Made by a program: the position numbers and the translations under genes. From Lysobacterales bacterium (GTDB lineage: Bacteria; Pseudomonadota; Gammaproteobacteria; Xanthomonadales; SZUA-38): DNA of 48,088 bases. The stretch is from positions 1 to 48,088 of the forward strand of contig JASJDM010000040.1 in the NCBI GenBank assembly GCA_030065125.1, read 5' to 3'. Shown here piece by piece: positions 1 through 8,626 of this stretch (positions are counted from its first letter, which is position 1; every line of letters starts with the position of its first letter). The notes below the pieces were generated by a model. That model was not told the origin of the DNA. It was given only the letters and a program-made list of their open reading frames with translations, and made no database searches.

Positions 1-2
1 CC

Positions 3-233
3 GCCGCGCTGCTGCTGATGGCTCACGAAATCGAGCCGACCCTGGGATACTGCCAGCTGGTCAGGGATGCCTACGACGTGTCCCAGTTCAGCGGCGCGCC
101 CAGCGACTTCAACGGGTTCTGGAACGGCGTCGGTCATTTCAATCAGGCGGGTTGGTGGAAGGGTGTGGCGCAGATGCTTCAGGGCATGGCCTTTGGCGTG
201 GGCATCTACGACACCTGCACCGATCCCCCGTGA
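3..233 (+). CDS. C-terminal part of an unrecognised protein (5' truncated)
   Basis: The reading frame is open from the left edge (codons begin at base 3) to TGA at 231-233, so this is the last 76 residues of a gene starting outside the window. An ATG at 18 exists but the frame continues upstream of it without a stop, so it is probably internal. The tail is rich in Gly, Trp and Phe and ends YDTCTDPP. I do not recognise a family. A GC-rich perfect palindrome (240-255) follows the stop closely. Confidence 0.5.
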   Translation, partial: AALLLMAHEIEPTLGYCQLVRDAYDVSQFSGAPSDFNGFWNGVGHFNQAGWWKGVAQMLQGMAFGVGIYDTCTDPP

Positions 234-239
234 GGCGTT

Positions 240-255
240 GACCGGGATCCCGGTC
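240..255. repeat. 16-bp perfect palindrome after the first gene
   Basis: GACCGGGATCCCGGTC is a perfect inverted repeat starting 6 bases after the first stop codon. It has no loop and no T-run, so it is a weak candidate for a terminator or a protein-binding site. The rest of 234-359 shows only a GGAGA at 346-350 that fits as the ribosome-binding site of the next gene. Confidence 0.3.
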
Positions 256-359
256 GGTGCAAACCTGTCCGCATGGTCCGACGGAGTAACACCGGGTGAG
301 GAAGCGGGAACTCGCGCTGCGACGCCAGGAAGACTTCATGACAGTGGAGATCTGAGCGA

Positions 360-1286
360 CTGATTGGTGCCACAGCCATCGTCTCCGCCCTGGGGCCGGT
401 CCTGGCCCTGATTGCGCTGGGGTTCTGCCTCCGTCACCTTCGATTCCTGCAGCCGTCCGCCTGGGCCGGGATCGAGAAGCTGACCTATTTCATCCTGTTT
501 CCCGCGCTGCTGGTGCATTCCCTGGCGCGACAGAACCTGGACGGATTGCCATGGTCCGGGATACTCGCCATCCTGGCCATATGCCTGTCCAGTTCGGCGA
601 CAGTGCTGGTGGTGTGGTACCGGACCCGGGGTCCCGTTGAGGCAGCCACGTTCACCTCCATCTTCCAGGGCGGTGTCCGCTTCAACACCTACATCGCCCT
701 GGCCGTTTCCCAGGCATTCTACGGGGCTGACGGCCTGGCGATGGGCGCGGTGGTGGCAGGGTTTTTCAGCCTCATCGCCAACCTGCTGTGTGTCGCCGCG
801 TTCGCGGTGTGGGGCAGGCTTCGGGGCAGCGGGGTGTTCAGCGTGCTTCGCGCGGTGGCCCTCAACCCATTGATCATCGCCTGTACCCTGGGCTGGTTTT
901 TGAGCCTGACCGGGGTGGGATTGCCGGGGGTAACCGCCGACGTGGTGGAAATCATCGGCCGGGCCGCGCTGCCGCTGGGGCTGCTGGCGGTGGGTGCGGC
1001 GCTGCGGCTGTCTGCCGTTCCCGGCCACCTCGGGCCCATCGGCGTTTCCTCGCTGGTCCAGTTTCTGTGGCGGCCCCCACTGGGCGCTGCCCTGGCCGCC
1101 ATGCTTGGGCTGGCGCCATTGGCCACGGCAGCAGTCCTGCTGGCGCTGATGGCACCCACCGCGCCCAGCGGCTATATCCTTGCCCGTCAGCTGGGCGGCG
1201 ACACTGAAACCATGGCGTCGATCATCACCTTTCAGACGCTGCTGGCCTTTGTGGTGATGCCCATCTGGACCGTGCTGTTGCTGTAG
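360..1286 (+). CDS. AEC (auxin efflux carrier) family transporter, probable non-ATG start
   Basis: About 308 residues of strongly hydrophobic sequence with the alternating helices of the AEC/malonate-efflux permease family in the inner membrane. Family members export or import organic anions; the substrate cannot be read here. The first in-frame ATG is at 513, but the 50 residues upstream (ALIALGFCLRHLRFLQ, then LTYFILFPALLVHSLARQ) are the classical first two AEC helices and must belong to the protein. The frame opens after TGA at 339-341 and contains no ATG, GTG or TTG before 513. The start is therefore probably CTG 360 or ATT 363, about 10 bases after GGAGA (346-350). A base error near the start is the alternative. 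The gene ends 7 bases before the converging DUF885 gene. Confidence 0.8.
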   Translation: MIGATAIVSALGPVLALIALGFCLRHLRFLQPSAWAGIEKLTYFILFPALLVHSLARQNLDGLPWSGILAILAICLSSSATVLVVWYRTRGPVEAATFTSIFQGGVRFNTYIALAVSQAFYGADGLAMGAVVAGFFSLIANLLCVAAFAVWGRLRGSGVFSVLRAVALNPLIIACTLGWFLSLTGVGLPGVTADVVEIIGRAALPLGLLAVGAALRLSAVPGHLGPIGVSSLVQFLWRPPLGAALAAMLGLAPLATAAVLLALMAPTAPSGYILARQLGGDTETMASIITFQTLLAFVVMPIWTVLLL

Positions 1287-1293
1287 CCGCCAG

Positions 1294-2901
1294 CTATTCT
1301 TCCAGCATGGCCCTTATCTGGTTATCCCTCCCGGTGAGCTGCCAGCGGATCAGGGACACGGGGATCACCCCGGCGTCGTCCATTTCCGTGAAGAAGTCCT
1401 TCAGCTTGAACTCGTCACCGAGCTGCTCCGAGCGCTCCGCCATGAGCTGCTCGATCAGGTACTTGCCGGTGATGTAGCTGGTGCCGTAGCCGGGCTGGCG
1501 CAGGTACAGCAGCTGCTCGAAGCCCAGCAGGTCCAGGTCTTCCCGCATCCAGCCGCGTGGAGTCCAGGCCACGTGGAAGTCCCGCGCTTCCTTCAGGGTG
1601 AACTCGTTGGCGTGGGCATACAGGGAACCCAATCCCCGGGCCGCGCGCTGGGCCAGCATGATCCAAACGATTTCCCGGGCGCGGGGATTATCGTCATACA
1701 GCCCGGCGTGCATCATCATTTCTTCCACCCCCGTGGCCACGCCCTCGGCCCGGCTGTCGAAGATGTTGTACAGCAGCGGGCCGCGGCGGATGGGGCTTGG
1801 ATGCGGCTCTTCCTCCATCCGAGCCAGGTCCCACCAGTGGTAAAAGTGGGTCCAAAGGGTCATGGGCTCCAGGTGGATGGCCCGGCGGAAGAAATTGCGC
1901 TTTTCCTCGGGAACGAAAGATCCAAGCCGGGCCCGCAGGGCCGGGTCCATGTAGTCCCGCATTTCCAGGATGTCGTTGTCGGCCAGGAATGCCAGGTACT
2001 TGGTGGCGGCCTCGTTGGAGCGCTGCTCGTATTCCTCCGGACTGGAGATATCGTCAATCTGGGGCAGCTTGCGGTTGCGGTGCTCCTCCAGGCGCAGGGA
2101 GGCGTGGGCCCGGTCCAGTTCCCGCTGGAGCAGCCGGACCTCGTCCTCCCAGCTCAGCGGCACCAGGTGCACGTGTCGCAGGTACCAGCTGTAGTTGTCC
2201 CGGCCGATGCCGGACGGTCCGGTTTTCTTTTCACCCTCGCGCTCCAGCCACGCGACGAATTCCCGGGTGGCGTCGGTGGCCTGCTTGACGGCGGCACGCA
2301 GCGGCTGGCCTGCGGTGGCGGTTTTGTCGGCCAGTTCCTGCAGCGCCCGGGCCTGCCCCCGCAGGTCACCGATACCGGCAATCCACAGCTCCCGGGCGTT
2401 ACCCACCAGGTTCTCCCGGGCCTGCTCCAGCAGCGGCGGGATGGTTGCCAGGTCCGCCGCCAGTTTTGCTTCTGCCGACCGGTTGAGGGGGAACTGGTAG
2501 GTCCACAGCTCCACCAGGGCGTGGTGGGTGGGGCCTTCGTGGGCTGGCGTGTCGCTCTGGTAGGTCCATACCGAGGTGTAATAGGCCGGATCCCGGGCCC
2601 AGGGTTTGAGCACGCGAATATTGAAATCCATGCCGTTCATCTCAGCCCGTACCAGGTGGTAGTCCACCTGCTGCTCCAGGGACCAGCCGGCCGGGTCCAG
2701 GGCCAGCAGCTGGCGCTGGAGTTTCTTGAGCTGTTGATGCTTACGGGCCATGGTGGCGGCCCGGTAGTCCGGCGCGCCGTTGTGGGTGCCGGATTGTTCG
2801 AATGCCCGCCACTGGTGAAACAACTCCACCAGTTGCTGGTAGTCAGAGGCCTGGGTGCCCGCAGGCAGCAGCAGGGTGAGAGCCAGCACAAACTTCAGCA
2901 T
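1294..2901 (-). CDS. DUF885 family protein, exported
   Basis: A 535-residue protein with a signal peptide (residues 1-18, MLKFVLALTLLLPAGTQA) followed by a long helical domain of DUF885 type, a family distantly related to zinc carboxypeptidases. Family-like segments include EGVATGVEEMMMHAGL in the second half and a C-terminal GKYLIEQLMAE region. The HEGxPGHH zinc site seen in many members is not visible, so catalytic activity is uncertain. It lies downstream of ligD on the same strand with a 64-base gap and could be read from the ligD promoter. A GAGGGG Shine-Dalgarno sequence lies 9 bases before ATG 2901. It is probably periplasmic; the function is unknown. Confidence 0.75.
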   Translation of the reverse strand: MLKFVLALTLLLPAGTQASDYQQLVELFHQWRAFEQSGTHNGAPDYRAATMARKHQQLKKLQRQLLALDPAGWSLEQQVDYHLVRAEMNGMDFNIRVLKPWARDPAYYTSVWTYQSDTPAHEGPTHHALVELWTYQFPLNRSAEAKLAADLATIPPLLEQARENLVGNARELWIAGIGDLRGQARALQELADKTATAGQPLRAAVKQATDATREFVAWLEREGEKKTGPSGIGRDNYSWYLRHVHLVPLSWEDEVRLLQRELDRAHASLRLEEHRNRKLPQIDDISSPEEYEQRSNEAATKYLAFLADNDILEMRDYMDPALRARLGSFVPEEKRNFFRRAIHLEPMTLWTHFYHWWDLARMEEEPHPSPIRRGPLLYNIFDSRAEGVATGVEEMMMHAGLYDDNPRAREIVWIMLAQRAARGLGSLYAHANEFTLKEARDFHVAWTPRGWMREDLDLLGFEQLLYLRQPGYGTSYITGKYLIEQLMAERSEQLGDEFKLKDFFTEMDDAGVIPVSLIRWQLTGRDNQIRAMLEE

Positions 2902-2965
2902 TCCTGTTATCCCCTCGTTGGTGGTGGCTGAATTATGACCTACCCGGGCAGCTCGGTGCAGCGGG

Positions 2966-5467
2966 TCACTCCAGATTTCCCAGCGCCGCCACCACGGCGG
3001 TCACGTCCATGTCGGAAGTCAGCAGGCCGGTCATGGGGTCCTGCTTCAGCGAGCGCATGCGGCGTGCGGCATTGCCGATATGGAAGCGCGACGGCTCCAG
3101 GCCGGCGCGGAGCTCGGACCACTTCAGCGGCATGGACACGCTGGCCGCCGGATTGGGGCGGGCGCAGAACGGGGCGGCAATGGTTTTGCCGCGGCCGTTC
3201 TGCAGGTAGTCCAGGTACACCCGACCTTCGCGCAGTTCGACGGCTCGCTGGATGGTGGATTTGTCCGGCAGTCGCCGGATGCAGATGCGGGCGATCAGCT
3301 CACCCAGGGACTTGCTTTGCTCATGGTCCAGCTGTCCCCCCAGGGGGATCAGGATATGCAATCCGCTGCCACCACTGGTTTTGAGGAAATGCGGCGCCTC
3401 CGCGTCATCCAGGATGCCGTGCAGCTCCCGGGCCACGGCCATGACGTCGGCGAATGGTGCGCCTTTGGGATCCAGGTCCAGCACGCAATAGTCCGGCCGG
3501 TCAATGGACTGTACCCGGCTGGACCAGACATGGATGGGGATGGTACCCAGGTTGGCGATGTACAGCAGGGCGTCCTCGCTGTCGATGACGATATAGTCCG
3601 TTGTTGTTCCTTTTGACCGTTCCAGCGGGACCCGCCGAATCCAGTCCGGCAGGAATTTCGGCGCCTCGTGCTGGAAAAAGGACCCACCCTCAATGCCGTC
3701 CGGATACCGGGTCATGACGATGGGCCGATCCTCCAGGTAGGGCAGCATCCAGCGCGCGATGGCCCTGTAGTGCTTCAGCATGTCTCCCTTGGTGAGCGCG
3801 GGTCGCCCCTTCACCGCGGGCCAGAATTCTTTTTCCTGGTTGGACAGGATGACCCGCTGGCGGGGCTGCGGCGGGTCCACCGCTACGGGCTGCTGCAAAT
3901 CGCCGGGCCGCGGCGGCAGCAGGCAGTCCGCGGCGGGTTTGTCGTCCCGGTGACGCAGCAGCACCGGCTGGCGCAGCTGTCCGGCCCGGGTGAATTCCTT
4001 GTAACGTACCTCCACGGCACGGCGGGGCTGGACCCACTGCACGCCCCTGGGGGTTTCGGCCACCGTGGCCGCCGGCTGCCGGGATTCATGCCGGTCCAGG
4101 GCGTGGCGCAGCGTCCGACGCTCCGCCCTGTTCAGCCCGGAGCCGGCGCGTCCCACGTAAACCCAGTGGGCACCGTCCAGGGCGGCCAGCAGCAGCGACG
4201 AAAAATCGTCCTTGCCGTCGGCGACCAGCCCCATGACCGCAAAGTCGTCGGTCTTCAATGCCGGAATCTTCAGCCAGTCATCACTGCGCTGCCCGGGCTG
4301 GTAGCTGCTGCCGGCGCGCTTGGCCACCAGCCCTTCCAGGCCCATGGCGGTAGCCTGCTCGAACGCGGCGGAGCCCTGTTTCTCGATATGGTCCACATAG
4401 CGGATGGGTCCCTGGCCTGGAAGGACATGCCGCAGCCACTGCTTGCGCTTGAGCAGGGGACGCGGCATCAGGTCGTATCCTTCCAGGCACAGCACGTCAA
4501 AGGCGTAGCACCGCGCCGGCAGGGCGATGGCGGCGCGCTGGACCCCGACCGGGCGGCTGATCTGGGCACGCTGCTGCAGCCTGGAGAAGCTGGGCAGTCC
4601 ATCCGGCCCTTCCACCACCAGTTCGCCGTCCAGGATGAAGTCATCATAGGGCAGGGCTGCCACGGCCTCTGCGATCTCAGGAAAATTGGCGGCGATATCC
4701 CTGCCGCTGCGGGACAGCAGCTGCACCGTGCCGTCTCGCCGGATGGCCATGACGCGATAGCCGTCGTACTTGATCTCAAACACCCAGCCCGCCTGGGTGA
4801 ACGGCTTCCCCGGGCGGCACAGCATGGGTTTGGGTGGGCTGGCCTTGGGCTCGCGGCAACCAAGCCGGGAGCGTCGCAGCCGGGTACGGGCCTCCACGGC
4901 GGGTTGGGCTCCAGACTTCAGCTCGGTGACCGTCAGGCCGGACAGGACGGATTCGGGACACGGTTCTGGAATGCGGCCGACCCAGGCGTCCTGTTCCTTG
5001 ATCAGCAGCCATTCCCGGGAGTCCTTGCTGCGGCCGGTGCGCACCAGGGTCCAGCGACCGTGCAGTTTGAATCCGCGCAGGTCGAACAGCAACTTACCCT
5101 TGTCCAGTCCTTCCTCCGGGTCCGCCAGGGGTACCCACTGGCCGCGGTCCCAGATAATCATGGCGCCAGCGCCGTAGTTGCCCTCGGGAATCAGGCCTTC
5201 AAACCAGGCGTAGTCCACCGGGTGAGGCTCAACATGGACTGCCAGGCGCTTGTCCGCCGGGTCCACCGACGGCCCCTTGGGTACGGCCCAGGACCAGAGG
5301 CTGCCGTTCACTTCCAGCCGCAGATCGAAGTGGTTGTGGCGGGCGGCATGCTGGTGAATGACAAAAACTGAACCACCGGTGGCACGGGTAGAAGCGAAGG
5401 GTTCCGGCGTCTGTCCCGGTATCCGCTTGTCATGATAATGCTGCAGCGAGGCCTTGCCGGACTTCAT
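2966..5467 (-). CDS. ligD: ATP-dependent DNA ligase D (NHEJ), PE-LIG-POL order
   Basis: 833 residues carrying all three LigD activities in the Pseudomonas-like order. The 3'-phosphoesterase domain is about residues 10-170, with the metal-site pattern H40...H46xD48 and H82. The ligase domain is about 210-520, with nucleotidyl-transfer lysine K233 in EIKYDGYR, then FILDGELVV, EGLVAKR and DWLKIPA. The polymerase/primase domain is about 535-833, with the catalytic DLDP in CVLDLDPKGAPF and TSGGSGLHI. All key residues appear intact. With Ku it repairs double-strand breaks by end processing, gap filling and sealing. It is transcribed divergently from ku over an AT-rich 145-base spacer. No clear Shine-Dalgarno precedes ATG 5467. 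Confidence 0.97.
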   Translation of the reverse strand: MKSGKASLQHYHDKRIPGQTPEPFASTRATGGSVFVIHQHAARHNHFDLRLEVNGSLWSWAVPKGPSVDPADKRLAVHVEPHPVDYAWFEGLIPEGNYGAGAMIIWDRGQWVPLADPEEGLDKGKLLFDLRGFKLHGRWTLVRTGRSKDSREWLLIKEQDAWVGRIPEPCPESVLSGLTVTELKSGAQPAVEARTRLRRSRLGCREPKASPPKPMLCRPGKPFTQAGWVFEIKYDGYRVMAIRRDGTVQLLSRSGRDIAANFPEIAEAVAALPYDDFILDGELVVEGPDGLPSFSRLQQRAQISRPVGVQRAAIALPARCYAFDVLCLEGYDLMPRPLLKRKQWLRHVLPGQGPIRYVDHIEKQGSAAFEQATAMGLEGLVAKRAGSSYQPGQRSDDWLKIPALKTDDFAVMGLVADGKDDFSSLLLAALDGAHWVYVGRAGSGLNRAERRTLRHALDRHESRQPAATVAETPRGVQWVQPRRAVEVRYKEFTRAGQLRQPVLLRHRDDKPAADCLLPPRPGDLQQPVAVDPPQPRQRVILSNQEKEFWPAVKGRPALTKGDMLKHYRAIARWMLPYLEDRPIVMTRYPDGIEGGSFFQHEAPKFLPDWIRRVPLERSKGTTTDYIVIDSEDALLYIANLGTIPIHVWSSRVQSIDRPDYCVLDLDPKGAPFADVMAVARELHGILDDAEAPHFLKTSGGSGLHILIPLGGQLDHEQSKSLGELIARICIRRLPDKSTIQRAVELREGRVYLDYLQNGRGKTIAAPFCARPNPAASVSMPLKWSELRAGLEPSRFHIGNAARRMRSLKQDPMTGLLTSDMDVTAVVAALGNLE

Positions 5468-5612
5468 GGATAATTCATGCGGTTTTCATGAAAGCGATGT
5501 AAATTGATGAAAATCATGCTAAATTTTCAGGTTCCCCTGGCTATTCAGGGGACGTGACCAGCCTACTGTGGCCAATTTGCGGCTGGCAGACAATAACCAT
5601 GAGGGGATGATT
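5468..5612. promoter_or_regulatory. Divergent ligD/ku control region with TTTCATGAAA palindrome
   Basis: This 145-base spacer is much richer in A and T than its surroundings and separates the two NHEJ genes. It contains the perfect 10-bp palindrome TTTCATGAAA (5484-5493) and related pieces (ATTCATG at 5473, GATGAAAATCATG at 5506) that look like repeated half-sites. Promoters for both directions must lie here, but I cannot place -35/-10 boxes with confidence. GAGGGG at 5601-5606 is the ku ribosome-binding site. Confidence 0.45.
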
Positions 5613-6470
5613 ATGGCAGCTCGCGCACAGGGATCAGCGGCAATTTCCTTCGGCCTGGTGTCGATTCCGGTCAAGCTTTACACCACCGGCCAGTCCTCGG
5701 CGGCAATCCGCTTTAATCAGCTGGCGCCGGACGGGTCCCGGGTCAAGCAGCAGTATGTCTCGGCAAAGAGCGGTGAGCCGGTCGAGCGAGCGGACATGGT
5801 CAAGGGATATGAGTTTGCCAAGGGCCAGTACGTCACCTTTGACGCGGACGAACTGAAGGCGCTGGAAAAAAAGTCCAGCTACACCATCGATATCAAGGAA
5901 TTTGTCCCGGCCGAGGAGATCGATTCGGTCATGCTGCAGAAGACCTACTACCTGGGTCCCGACAAGGGCGGCAGCAAGGCTTATCACCTGCTGGCCGAGG
6001 CCATGCGCACGGTAGGGCGGGTGGCCATCGCCAAATACGCGGCCCGGGGCAAGGATTACCTGGTGATGCTGCGGCCGCATCAACAGGGTCTGCTGATGGA
6101 ACAGCTTTACTACGCTGACGAAGTCAAGTCGTTTGATGAGGTGCCCCTGGACGAAGCCGAGGTGGACCCCGCTGAACTCAAGCTGGCCACCCAGCTGATT
6201 GACCAGGTCACCAACGATTCTTTTGAGCACCAGAGTTATGAAGACGAGGTGCGCCGGGAGGTGCTGGCGCTGATCGAGAAGAAGATCGCCGGCGAGGAAA
6301 TCACGGTTCAGGCCGAGGACGAGTCGGAAGCCCGCATCGTCGATATCATGGACGCACTCAAGGCCAGCCTGGATGCCGGCAAGAAACCGGCCAAGCGCGC
6401 GGGCCGGCGCAAGAAGACTGCCGCCCGAAAATCCATCAGCAGGACCGGGAAGAAAGCCAAAAGCGCCTGA
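5613..6470 (+). CDS. ku: Ku protein (bacterial NHEJ end-binding)
   Basis: 285 residues from ATG 5613. An upstream GTG at 5568 and an ATG at 5607 are in frame, but GAGGGG (5601-5606) sits 6 bases before 5613 and Ku homology begins there (GSAAISFGLVSIPVKLYT). The Ku core beta-barrel spans roughly residues 5-210. It is followed by a helical region and a very basic tail (residues about 250-285, many K and R) of the kind that helps Ku bind DNA and recruit LigD. The homodimer is expected to encircle DNA ends. The TGA at 6468-6470 shares its last base with the ATG of the next gene, so the MerR/TPR protein is translationally coupled to Ku. Confidence 0.97.
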   Translation: MAARAQGSAAISFGLVSIPVKLYTTGQSSAAIRFNQLAPDGSRVKQQYVSAKSGEPVERADMVKGYEFAKGQYVTFDADELKALEKKSSYTIDIKEFVPAEEIDSVMLQKTYYLGPDKGGSKAYHLLAEAMRTVGRVAIAKYAARGKDYLVMLRPHQQGLLMEQLYYADEVKSFDEVPLDEAEVDPAELKLATQLIDQVTNDSFEHQSYEDEVRREVLALIEKKIAGEEITVQAEDESEARIVDIMDALKASLDAGKKPAKRAGRRKKTAARKSISRTGKKAKSA

Positions 6471-7285
6471 TGGCCCGATACACACCCGCGGACGTGGCCC
6501 GAATGCTCGAGTGGCCACGGTCCCGCCTTTATGACTACATCAGGGACGGACTGGTCCAGCCGGAACGGCAGGGGCGTCACTACTACTTCAATTTCCAGGA
6601 CCTGGTGGTGCTGCGGGCTGCCAGGGAGCTGATTCGATCCCAGGTGCCGTCCCGCCGGGTCAAGAAAGCCCTGGCCCTGCTGCGCGGGCGCCTGGACGGC
6701 AAGCCGCTGTCGGCCGTGCGGCTGCATCTGGCCGGCGGCCAGGTGCTGGTGCGGGAAGGCGACTGGCTGTGGGAACCGGAAACCGGGCAGGGTCAGTTCA
6801 ACTTCGAGCCGTCGGGTTCAGCCGAGACCGTGGCCGGCCCGGCTGATTCTGCGCCTGCCGGTGACAGCGCCGACCACTACAACCAGGGTCTGGATTTGGA
6901 AGAGCACGATCCAGAGTCCGCCATCGCCGCTTACCGCCAGGCCATCGACATGGATGACGGTCACGCTGACGCCCATATCAACCTGGGCCGGCTGCTGCAG
7001 CAGCGCGGCCAGTACCAGCAGGCCAGGGATCATTATCAGCAGGCGCTGGCCATCGACCCGGTCAACGCCATCGCGCGGTTCAACCTGGGAACCGTGCTGG
7101 AAGACCTGGGGGATCTGGATGCGGCCATGGATGCCTACCGCCAGGCTACCGGGCACCTGGCCGATGCCCACCTCAACCTGGCGCGCCTGTATGCAGCCAG
7201 CGGCGATCAGCAGCGGGCACTGCGTCATCTGAAAGAAGTGCATTTCTGGCCGGGCGGCCAGGAAGGGGGTAGTGACGGCCCTTGA
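6470..7285 (+). CDS. MerR-type HTH fused to TPR repeats, coupled to ku
   Basis: 271 residues. Residues 1-75 form a MerR-like winged helix (YTPADVARMLEWPRSRLYDYIRDGLV, then HYYFNFQDLVVLRAAREL). A linker of about 50 residues rich in Gly, Ala and Ser follows, then at least three TPR units from about residue 135 (SADHYNQGLDLEEHDPESAI, AHINLGRLLQQRGQYQQARD, ARFNLGTVLEDLGDLDAAMD). There is no MerR-type metal or drug-binding tail, so the TPR scaffold replaces the usual effector domain. The start codon overlaps the ku stop, so both products are made from one mRNA. It may regulate the ligD/ku spacer or bridge NHEJ proteins; both ideas are inference. Confidence 0.85.
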   Translation: MARYTPADVARMLEWPRSRLYDYIRDGLVQPERQGRHYYFNFQDLVVLRAARELIRSQVPSRRVKKALALLRGRLDGKPLSAVRLHLAGGQVLVREGDWLWEPETGQGQFNFEPSGSAETVAGPADSAPAGDSADHYNQGLDLEEHDPESAIAAYRQAIDMDDGHADAHINLGRLLQQRGQYQQARDHYQQALAIDPVNAIARFNLGTVLEDLGDLDAAMDAYRQATGHLADAHLNLARLYAASGDQQRALRHLKEVHFWPGGQEGGSDGP

Positions 7286-7293
7286 GGCCGGGA

Positions 7294-7316
7294 GGCCCCG
7301 GAGAAACACCGGGGCC
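7294..7316. terminator. GC-rich hairpin between converging genes
   Basis: Perfect 8-bp stem GGCCCCGG/CCGGGGCC with loop AGAAACA, placed between the 3' ends of the MerR/TPR gene and the converging YegP gene. There is no T-run, so it would be a weak or Rho-assisted bidirectional terminator. Confidence 0.5.
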
Positions 7317-7329
7317 CGGACTGGTCTGG

Positions 7330-7668
7330 TCAGTCGTCGGTCAGATCGTCGCAGCGATCAGAGGAACCGTTACGCTTGACTGACGCCATTCCCTTGCTGC
7401 AGGACTGGGTCGATGCGTACATCTGGCTGCGGCCGATTTCCTGGTGGTTGCCGGCTTTGAGAATGAAGTATTTCTTGCCGTTCTTGGCTTCGCGGACTTC
7501 GAAACGGCCGTCGTTTCCGCAGTTTTTGCGCACTGCGGCAACGCCGTTGAGCGCAGCTTTCTTGGTGGTGTAACCTTCGCTGGTCATGATGCACTCACCG
7601 TTGCCGGCCTTCAGGCGAAAATAGTATTGCTTGTTCTTACCTTGGAATAACTCGAATTTACCTGGCAT
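7330..7668 (-). CDS. YegP family (DUF1508) protein
   Basis: 112 residues made of two tandem DUF1508 repeats. The first is GKFELFQGKNKQYYFRLKAG with YTTKKAALNGVAAVRKN; the second is GRFEVREAKNGKKYFILKAG with ASTQSCSKGMASVKRN. This is the normal two-repeat YegP size. The family is small, soluble and of unclear function. A strong AGGAGG lies upstream of ATG 7668, suggesting good expression. The gene stands alone, convergent with the ku operon and divergent from the hydrolase. Confidence 0.9.
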   Translation of the reverse strand: MPGKFELFQGKNKQYYFRLKAGNGECIMTSEGYTTKKAALNGVAAVRKNCGNDGRFEVREAKNGKKYFILKAGNHQEIGRSQMYASTQSCSKGMASVKRNGSSDRCDDLTDD

Positions 7669-7984
7669 TGGGATTAACCTCCTCTGCTGTCACACTCCCA
7701 TGACAATAATCCAAGCCGCAGGGCTGCGGCTGCTTGTTTAAGGTGCTCTGGAATCAACTGCATTGATCAGACGATGTTTGGCGAATTCTGACCCGGGATG
7801 TACCGATGAAGCCCTCGATTCAAACCATAACACCGCGGGCAGGTTTGGCAAAGGAAATCCAGCGGGAACGGGGAAATTGAGTACAAATGTTCACAATCAA
7901 TCCGGGTATACCCTGAAAAATCCCGGCATGATTACGTCTTCCCGGCGGCCCGGTCAGCGTGAATGAGAAAGGGAATGAGTACCC
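7669..7984. other. Divergent intergenic region, 316 bases
   Basis: Upstream region of both the YegP gene (minus) and the KANL3-type hydrolase (plus). I see an inverted repeat AGCCGCAG-GG-CTGCGGCT at 7714-7731 and a perfect 10-bp palindrome GGGTATACCC at 7904-7913. No convincing gene lies here: the 67-codon open frame at 7763-7966 has no homology I recognise and no good ribosome-binding site. AAAGGGA lies about 12 bases before the hydrolase ATG. Confidence 0.35.
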
Positions 7985-8626
7985 ATGACTGACGGGCAGA
8001 AAGACACGCCTTTGCGGCGCGACGGGCCCGGCCGGCCGGAGGTAACGCTGGTGCTGGCCCACGGCGCTGGCGCCGGTATGGACTCCCCCTTCATGGCCTT
8101 CATGGCTGAGCAACTGGGTGCCGCCGGCCTGGGCGTCCTGCGCTTCGAGTTTCCCTATATGCTGCGCCGCCGGCAGACGGGGCGGCGAAGCCCGCCGGAT
8201 CGGATGCCCAGGCTGATGGACGCATTTCGCGAGGTGACCAGCGCCTGCCAGGGCCCCCTGGTTATCGGCGGAAAGTCCATGGGCGGGCGCGTAGCGAGCA
8301 TGCTGGCTGACGAACTGGGTGTCCTGGGCCTGGTCTGTTTCGGCTACCCTTTCCACCCTGCCGGACGACCGGACCGGTTGCGGGTGGATCATCTGCATGA
8401 TCTGACAACGCCAGCCCTGGTGATCCAGGGTACCCGGGACGCCCTGGGCTCCCGGGACGAGGTTGCGGGCTACGGCCTGCCGCCGGATATCGAATTGCTG
8501 TGGCTGGAGGACGGCGACCACAGCTTCAAGCCGCGCAAGAAGTCCGGATTTACCGTTGAGCAGCACTGGCAGACCGCGGCCAGGGCCGTGGCCGAGTGGA
8601 TCAGCGGCTTGCCCCGTCCATCATAA
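7985..8626 (+). CDS. Alpha/beta hydrolase, KANL3/Tex30 type
   Basis: 213 residues with the compact alpha/beta-hydrolase fold of the KANL3/Tex30 group. The oxyanion strand VTLVLAHGAGAGMDSPFM (about 20-37) precedes the nucleophile elbow GGKSMGGR with Ser98. The acid is Asp152 in VIQGTRDALG and the base is His179 in EDGDHSFKP. The full catalytic triad is present. Bacterial members are cytoplasmic hydrolases of unknown substrate. The 3' end overlaps the converging VOC gene by 26 bases. Confidence 0.9.
   Translation: MTDGQKDTPLRRDGPGRPEVTLVLAHGAGAGMDSPFMAFMAEQLGAAGLGVLRFEFPYMLRRRQTGRRSPPDRMPRLMDAFREVTSACQGPLVIGGKSMGGRVASMLADELGVLGLVCFGYPFHPAGRPDRLRVDHLHDLTTPALVIQGTRDALGSRDEVAGYGLPPDIELLWLEDGDHSFKPRKKSGFTVEQHWQTAARAVAEWISGLPRPS

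Noticed and set aside
1573..2931. 452-codon plus-strand open frame across the DUF885 gene
   Set aside because: Shadow frame rich in Gly, Val and Pro; the minus-strand protein has a signal peptide and family features.
3668..5371. 567-codon plus-strand open frame across ligD
   Set aside because: Shadow frame; all LigD catalytic motifs are on the minus strand.
7763..7966. 67-codon plus-strand frame upstream of the KANL3-type hydrolase
   Set aside because: No ribosome-binding site, no recognisable composition or domain; more likely untranslated upstream DNA.
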